Below are positions 59,516-64,000 of a DNA stretch of 64,000 nt, piece after piece. The stretch comes from WHSW01 sp963740055. Lineage in GTDB: Bacteria; Actinomycetota; Thermoleophilia; Solirubrobacterales; 70-9. Made by a program: the position numbers and the translations under genes. The notes under the pieces are model-generated. The model saw only the letters and a list, made by a program, of their open reading frames with translations. It had not been told where the DNA came from and did no database searches. Each line of letters begins with the position of its first letter. The first letter of the stretch is position 1. Where the stretch lies: positions 248,001 to 312,000 of the forward strand of contig CAVUCL010000004.1 of the NCBI GenBank assembly GCA_963740055.1. Reading direction: 5' to 3'.

Positions 59516-60873
59516 CTCTCCCTCCCGGGCTCGCGCCGCGCCTGATCGGCTTCTGCGAGGAGCTTCGCAACGAGGGCGTCGCCGTCGGCACCGCCGAGAT
59601 CCTCGACGCCTTCGCCGCGCTCGAGGCCGTGCCGTGGACCGACCGCGACGACTTTCGCGAGGCGCTCGCCTCGACGATCGCCAAGTCGCAGGAGGACCGG
59701 CGCGTGTTCGAGCTCCTCTTCGAGCGCTTCTTCTTTCGCGCCGCGGAGGCCGAGGCGCTCGCGCGCGAGGTGCGCGAGGAGCGCCGCTACGAGGGCGGCG
59801 ACCGGCTCGACCTCGACCAGCTGCGCGAGGCGATCCGCCAGGCGATCTCGCAGGGCGACGACGGCGAGATGCGCGACGCCGCGCGGCTCGCGATCGCCGC
59901 CTTCGGGCGCCAGGGCGAGGGCTCCGGCGTCGTCGGCGTCGACGTGCAGCGAATCCGGCGCACGCTCGGTCTCCAGGTCAGCGGCCGCCCCGGCGATGAG
60001 GGCGAACCGGCGCTCGAGCGCGAGCAGATCCAGGCCTTCGAGCGCCACCTGCGCCGCGAGCTCGAGCGGGCGCTGATCGAGCGCACCGAGAAGCTGCCCC
60101 CCGCGCGCCCGCTCGCCGAGCTCGACCGGGCCCTGCCGACGAGCCCGACCCAGGATCTCGCCTCGGTCCACCGCGCAGTCACCCAGCTCAAGCGGCGCCT
60201 GGCGACGCTCGGACACGAGCAGCGCGGCCGCCGCCGGGCGTCGGTGGTCGACATGCGCCGCACGATGCGCGCCTCGCTCGAGACCGGCGGGGTGCCGCTG
60301 CGCCTGCGCTACCGGCCGAAGCGCCCGCGCCGACCCGAGATCTACGTCCTCTGCGACGTCTCGACCTCGGTCACCTCGGCGAGCATGTTCTTCCTCTCCG
60401 TCCTGCACGCGCTCCACGACTCGTTTCGCAAGCTGCGCAGCTTCGTCTTCATCGAGCGCATCTCCGAGGTCACCGAGGTCTTCGAGCGCGAGCGCGACTT
60501 CCGCGCGATCTCGGAGAAGATCAGCCGCGAGGGCGGGGTCGCGGACGTCTCCGGCTACACCGACTACGGCCGCGTCTGGCTCGAGTTCATCGAGGAGATC
60601 TCCGAGGACCTCGACCCGCGCTCGACCGTGATCGTGCTCGGCGACGCGCGCACCAACGGCCGCGAGCCCCACGCCGAGGTCTTCGCCCGGGTCGCCGAGC
60701 GCGCCGGGCGCACCTTCTGGCTCAACCCGGAGCCGCGCCTGTACTGGAACTACGGCGACTCGGTGATGTCCGCCTACGAGCGCCACTGCACCGCCGCCTT
60801 CGAGTGCTGGACGACCAAGCACCTCGAGGACTTCGTCAACGTGGTCGCCGGGGGCGCGCCGGTCGTCGACTGA
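59512..60873 (+). CDS. VWA-domain protein (CoxE-like)
   Basis: A 453-residue protein. The N-terminal helical part holds APRLIGFCEELRNEGVAVG and a long charged region. The C-terminal von Willebrand A domain has the metal site LCDVSTSVTSASMFF (DxSxS) and a late VIVLGDARTN block. The TTG at 59512 overlaps the MoxR stop as TTGA. MoxR-VWA pairs act like chelatases that insert metals or remodel complexes; the client is not seen here. Confidence 0.93.
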   Translation: MTLPPGLAPRLIGFCEELRNEGVAVGTAEILDAFAALEAVPWTDRDDFREALASTIAKSQEDRRVFELLFERFFFRAAEAEALAREVREERRYEGGDRLDLDQLREAIRQAISQGDDGEMRDAARLAIAAFGRQGEGSGVVGVDVQRIRRTLGLQVSGRPGDEGEPALEREQIQAFERHLRRELERALIERTEKLPPARPLAELDRALPTSPTQDLASVHRAVTQLKRRLATLGHEQRGRRRASVVDMRRTMRASLETGGVPLRLRYRPKRPRRPEIYVLCDVSTSVTSASMFFLSVLHALHDSFRKLRSFVFIERISEVTEVFERERDFRAISEKISREGGVADVSGYTDYGRVWLEFIEEISEDLDPRSTVIVLGDARTNGREPHAEVFARVAERAGRTFWLNPEPRLYWNYGDSVMSAYERHCTAAFECWTTKHLEDFVNVVAGGAPVVD

Positions 60874-60924
60874 TCAGCGCCGCGCGAGTCCGGCGGAACC
60901 CATCGAGTCCGGCGGGCGCTGATC
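60872..60924. repeat. Inverted repeat enclosing a 12-bp direct repeat
   Basis: GATCAGCGCC and its complement form a perfect 10-bp stem starting at the VWA stop codon. Inside lie two copies of CGAGTCCGGCGG (60885-60896 and 60904-60915). It is probably a terminator-like structure for the moxR operon, but it lacks a T-run. Confidence 0.45.
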
Positions 60925-60994
60925 GCGATAGATGCGCGCGCAGGCCGCCACCGTCGGGTGTCGCTGGCGGCTCGGGCATGGCCACGGGTGAGGG

Positions 60995-61000
60995 TAGACT
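60995..61000 (+). promoter_or_regulatory. -10 box before the TPP riboswitch
   Basis: TAGACT lies about 22 bases before the conserved aptamer core, so the transcript would start near 61007 and contain the whole riboswitch. Confidence 0.5.
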
Positions 61001-61021
61001 CGGGCGACGAAGAGACGACAC

Positions 61022-61118
61022 CAGGGGGGCTCGCGGGCAAGCGGGCTGAGATAGCGCCAGACACCCAACCACCCCGGCGCTGACCCTTCGAACCTGTGCG
61101 GTAATGCGCGCGGAGGGA
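61022..61118 (+). ncRNA. TPP (THI-box) riboswitch
   Basis: The conserved pyrimidine-sensing part is GGGCTGAGATAG. The pyrophosphate-sensing part has CTGACCCTTCGAACCTG, then GCGGTAATGCGCGCGGAGGGA, as in known TPP aptamers. The ribosome site (GGAGGGAG, 61111-61118) is part of the conserved 3' strand and the ATG follows at 61121. Thiamine pyrophosphate binding would thus hide the ribosome site, giving translational control of the ABC transporter. Confidence 0.93.
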
Positions 61119-61120
61119 GC

Positions 61121-61936
61121 ATGGAAGGAACTTCGGAGGCGGTCGCGGAGCAGCCTCTCAGAGCGGATCGGCCGGCCGGCGTCGCGGCGGTCGCGCTCGC
61201 CGGGGTGGAGCACTCGTTCGGCCCGCTCGAGGTGCTTGGCGGGGTCGACCTGAGCGTCGCCGAGGGCGAGGTCGTCGGCCTCGTCGGGCCCTCCGGCTGC
61301 GGCAAATCGACCCTGCTCGAGCTCGTCGCCGGCCTGCTCGAGCCGAGCGCCGGGACGATCGCGATCGGCGGTGCCGCCACGGCGCGCGAGCGGCTGGCGC
61401 GCTGCGCCTACATGCCGCAGCGCGACCTGCTGCTGCCGTGGCTGGAGGCGATCGACAACGCCGCGCTCGCCCCGCGCAACCGCGGCGCCAGCCGCGCCGA
61501 CGCGCGCGCCGCAGCGGCGCCGCTGTTCGAGCGCTTCGGCCTCGCGGGGTTCGAGGCCGCGCGCCCGGGCGAGCTCTCGGGCGGGATGCGACAGCGGGTC
61601 GCGTTCCTGCGCACGCTGCTCGCCGGCAAGCCGGTGCTGGCGCTCGACGAGCCGTTCGCCGCGCTCGACGCGATCACCCGCGCCGAGATGCAGGAGTGGC
61701 TCGCCGCGGCGCTGGTCGCCGAGCCGGTGTCGGCGCTGCTGGTCACCCACGACGTCGAGGAGGCCCTCTACCTCTGCGACCGCGTGCTCGTGCTCTCGGC
61801 GCGCCCGGCGCGCCCGGTGGCCGAGCTGCGAGCCCCCTCCCCGCGGGCGCCCGAGCGCGACGCGGCGGTCGCCGACCCGCGCTTCGCGGCCCGCCGCGGT
61901 GAGGCGCTGCAGGCGCTGCGCGGAGGGGCGCGATGA
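61121..61936 (+). CDS. Thiamine-precursor ABC transporter ATP-binding protein (ThiZ-like)
   Basis: A 271-residue ATPase of the nitrate/taurine/ThiZ group. Walker A is VGPSGCGKSTLLELVAG, the signature is LSGGMRQRVAFLRTLLAG, Walker B is VLALDEPFAALD and the H-loop is LLVTHDVEEALYL. The TPP riboswitch directly before it and the NMT1/THI5-like binding protein after it identify the transporter as a thiamine pyrimidine precursor importer. The stop overlaps the permease start (ATGA). Confidence 0.93.
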   Translation: MEGTSEAVAEQPLRADRPAGVAAVALAGVEHSFGPLEVLGGVDLSVAEGEVVGLVGPSGCGKSTLLELVAGLLEPSAGTIAIGGAATARERLARCAYMPQRDLLLPWLEAIDNAALAPRNRGASRADARAAAAPLFERFGLAGFEAARPGELSGGMRQRVAFLRTLLAGKPVLALDEPFAALDAITRAEMQEWLAAALVAEPVSALLVTHDVEEALYLCDRVLVLSARPARPVAELRAPSPRAPERDAAVADPRFAARRGEALQALRGGAR

Positions 61937-62703
61937 GACGCGTTCTACTGCCGCTCGCGGTAGTCGCGGCGCTGCTCGCCCTCTGGGAGCTGGCGGCGCG
62001 CTGGGACCTGATCGCCGACGCGCTCTCGATCGAGCCGTTCCTGGTCCCGGCGCCGAGCGACGTCGCCGAGTCGCTCTGGCGCGACCGCTCGCTGCTCGCC
62101 GACAACGCCCTGGTCACGGCGAGCGAGGTCGTGCTCGGGTTCGCGCTCGCGCTCGTCGTCGGCTTCTGCGCGGCGGTCGCGCTGCACCTCTCGGAGACCC
62201 TGCGACGGGCGTTCTACCCACTGCTGGTCGCGTCGCAGACGATCCCGGTGATCGCGATCGCGCCGATCCTCGTCGTCTGGCTCGGCTTCGGGATCGGGCC
62301 GAAGCTGGTGATCATCGCGCTCGTCTGCTTCTTCCCGATCACCGTGAACACGCTCGACGGGCTGCGCTCGGTCGATCCACAGCTGCCGCGGATGATGCGC
62401 ACCCTCGATGCCGGCCGAGCGCAGATCCTGCGCCGGGTCGAGATTCCGTCGTCGCTGCCGTTCCTGTTCAGCGGCGCCAAGATCGCCGCCGTGATCTCGG
62501 TGATCGGCGCCGTCTTCGGCGAGTGGTCGGGCGCCGACGAGGGCCTCGGCCACCTGATCCTGGTCGCCCAGGGTCAGGTGCAGACGGCGCGCGTGTTCGC
62601 GGCCGTGGTCGTCCTCTCGGCGATCGCGATCGTGCTCTTCGGCGCGCTCGCGCTGCTCGAACGACGCTTCGCCTGGTGGGCGCCGCGACGGCCGCTGCTG
62701 TGA
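61933..62703 (+). CDS. Thiamine-precursor ABC transporter permease (ThiX-like)
   Basis: A 256-residue permease. Helices include VVLGFALALVVGFCAAVALH and TIPVIAIAPILVVWLGFGI. The coupling loop is MMRTLDAGRAQILRRVEIPS. SLPFLFSGAKIAAVISVIGA is typical of the taurine/HMP permease group. The start overlaps the ATPase gene, and its stop overlaps the binding-protein start (GTGA), so all three are co-translated. Confidence 0.94.
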   Translation: MRRVLLPLAVVAALLALWELAARWDLIADALSIEPFLVPAPSDVAESLWRDRSLLADNALVTASEVVLGFALALVVGFCAAVALHLSETLRRAFYPLLVASQTIPVIAIAPILVVWLGFGIGPKLVIIALVCFFPITVNTLDGLRSVDPQLPRMMRTLDAGRAQILRRVEIPSSLPFLFSGAKIAAVISVIGAVFGEWSGADEGLGHLILVAQGQVQTARVFAAVVVLSAIAIVLFGALALLERRFAWWAPRRPLL

Positions 62704-63724
62704 CCGCGGCCGGAAGCAGGGCGGCGCTCGCGTGCCGCGCTCGCGTGCGCGATCCTCGCCGCCGGCTGCGGTGAGCGCGAGGAGCCGGGCGCCGGCGACG
62801 AAGCGCAGCCGTTCACGGTCGCGCTCGACTTCTACGTCAATCCCGATCACGCCGGGCTCTACACGGCGCTCGAGCGCGGCTACTTCGAGCACGCGGGGCT
62901 CGCGGTCGAGCCGCGGGTGCCGTCGGACCCGTCGGCGCCGATCCGCCAGGTCGCCGCCGGGCGAGCCGACCTCGCGATCTCGTATGAGCCCGAGGTGATC
63001 CTCGCTCGCGACCAGGGGCTCGAGGTGACCGCCATCGCGGCGCTCGTCGCCAGCCCGCTGACCTCGCTGATCTCGCTCCCGGAGGCCGGGATCGAGGATC
63101 CCGGCGATCTCGCCGGAAAGACGATCGCGACCGCCGGGATCCCCTACCAGGCCGACTTCCTCGACGCGATCCTCGCCCGGCGCGGGCTCTCGCTCGACGA
63201 CGTCGAGCAGGTCGACGTCGGCCTCGGGCTGCTGCCCGCGGTGCTCTCCGGGCGGGCGGACGCGATGCTGGGCGGATTTCGCAACATCGAGGGCGTCGAC
63301 CTGGCCGAGCGCGGGTCGCGATCCGCGCGTGGTCGCGGTCGACCGGCTCGGGATCCCGACCTACGACGAGCTCGTCCTCGTCGCGAGCACGGAGCGGGTC
63401 GCCGAGGATCCCGAGCCGCTGCGTCTGTTCATCGACGCGCTCGAGCGCGGCACCCGCGACGCGGCCCGCGACCCGGAGGCCGCGACCGAGGCGATCCTCG
63501 ACGCCGGCGACGGCCTCGATCCGGAGCTGACCGCGGCCGAGGTCGAGGCGACGCTGCCGCTGCTCGCGGGCGACCCGGGACGGCCGTTCGGCCACCTCGA
63601 CGAGCGCGAATGGGAGCGGTTCGCCGGCTTCTTCGCCGATCGCGGGCTGATCGCGAGCCGTCCCGAGGCCCGCGAGCTGCTCACCAACGAGCTCCTCGGC
63701 GAGACCGGCGGCGAGTCGCCCTAG
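62700..63724 (+). pseudogene. Thiamine-precursor binding lipoprotein (ThiY/NMT1-like), two frameshifts
   Basis: The GTG at 62700 overlaps the permease stop and starts a leader TAAGSRAALAC. The frame then breaks. A near-perfect 13-bp tandem duplication at 62723-62748 accounts for it: removing one unit gives RAALACAILAAGC, a proper lipobox. The NMT1/THI5-like domain follows (DFYVNPDHAGLYTALERGYF, RQVAAGRADLAISYEPEV). A second break at 63316 (one extra T) separates GGFRNIEGVDLAERG from DPRVVAVDRLGIPTYDELVL. The C-terminus is otherwise complete. With two small indels repaired it is a normal binding protein of about 330 residues. Confidence 0.85.
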
Positions 63725-63759
63725 GTTGCGCCCGCCGCGGCGACGATAATCCGCCCGCG

Positions 63760-64000
63760 ATGCGGATCCTGCTCGTGACCCAGATGTGGCCCGGTCCGGC
63801 CGATCCCGACCTGGGCAGCTTCCTGGTCCCGGTGCGGCGCGAGCTCGAGCGGCTCGGAAACGAGGTCGAGGTGGTCGCGATCGACCGTCGCGGTGGCTCG
63901 CGCGCCAAGTACGCGCGCCTGACGCGCGACTCGATCGCCGCCGCTCGCCGCCGCCGCCCCGACGTCGTCTTCGCGCACATCCTCTTCCCCGCCGGCGCGG
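63760..64000 (+). CDS. GT4-family glycosyltransferase, N-terminal part
   Basis: The frame runs off the right edge after 80 codons. The N-terminus MRILLVTQMWPGPADPDLGS and FLVPVRRELERLGNEVEVVA are typical of GT-B fold glycosyltransferases of family 4. RRPDVVFAHILFPAG closes the visible part. A GATAAT box lies nine bases before the ATG. Confidence 0.8.
   Translation, partial: MRILLVTQMWPGPADPDLGSFLVPVRRELERLGNEVEVVAIDRRGGSRAKYARLTRDSIAAARRRRPDVVFAHILFPAGA

Overview
The window is very GC-rich and densely coded. Its gene content points to an actinobacterium, most likely of the class Thermoleophilia (Solirubrobacterales or Gaiellales type). The clues are two F420-type luciferase-like oxidoreductases, a wax-ester synthase/DGAT, ergothioneine genes egtB and egtD, an actinobacterial-type LexA box, a CtpE-like P-type ATPase, split LigD modules, and many genes that start a few bases after a TAnnnT box (leaderless transcripts). 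The taxonomic placement is inference; there is no rRNA in the window.

Layout. 1-7062 (minus): an unknown gene cut by the window edge, an HxlR regulator with an apparent self-operator, pilT, two sulfatases and rpoD. 7063-16410: the rpoD promoter region, a frameshifted basic protein and YihY, an NmrA-like reductase, glpX, an LLM oxidoreductase, egtBD, an SDR, a Vps62-like surface protein and a LapA protein. 16446-21699 (minus): the three-gene proton-translocating transhydrogenase and a frameshifted secreted RTX-repeat protein. 21814-31554: LLM oxidoreductase, MFS exporter, WS/DGAT, a HAD phosphatase, a complete osmoprotectant ABC transporter and another MFS exporter. 31611-39551: P-type ATPase, pyruvate kinase, cupin, broken VanZ, ATP-grasp enzyme, disrupted enoyl-CoA hydratase, and an ArsR regulator with its SRPBCC partner. 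39632-42866: a DNA repair block with the LigD-type polymerase, an SOS-boxed dinB and the LigD-type ligase. 42884-52415: lipid and acid oxidation (lhgO, two acyl-CoA dehydrogenases, SCPx-like thiolase, acetyl-CoA acetyltransferase), an ECF sigma factor with a damaged partner gene, DUF4126 and a rhodanese. 52425-57464: coiled-coil membrane protein, a bacterial voltage-gated channel, DUF5679, PAS protein, MBL hydrolase, amt and a PII protein. 57505-64000: PPK2, MoxR/VWA pair, a TPP riboswitch controlling a thiamine-precursor ABC transporter, and the start of a glycosyltransferase.

Four patterns run across the window. (1) Translational coupling through NTGA stop/start overlaps uses all four start codons, including three genes whose only plausible start is CTG. 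(2) At least a dozen genes have TAnnnT-like boxes 6-8 bases before the start codon, so leaderless mRNAs look common. (3) A repeat of about 57 bp occurs inside two coding genes, keeping the frame in moxR and breaking it in an enoyl-CoA hydratase gene. (4) Six otherwise well-conserved genes carry small frameshifts, about ten in all. Either the assembly has indel errors or there is real gene decay; raw reads would decide.

No rRNA, tRNA, CRISPR array, transposase or prophage gene was recognised.
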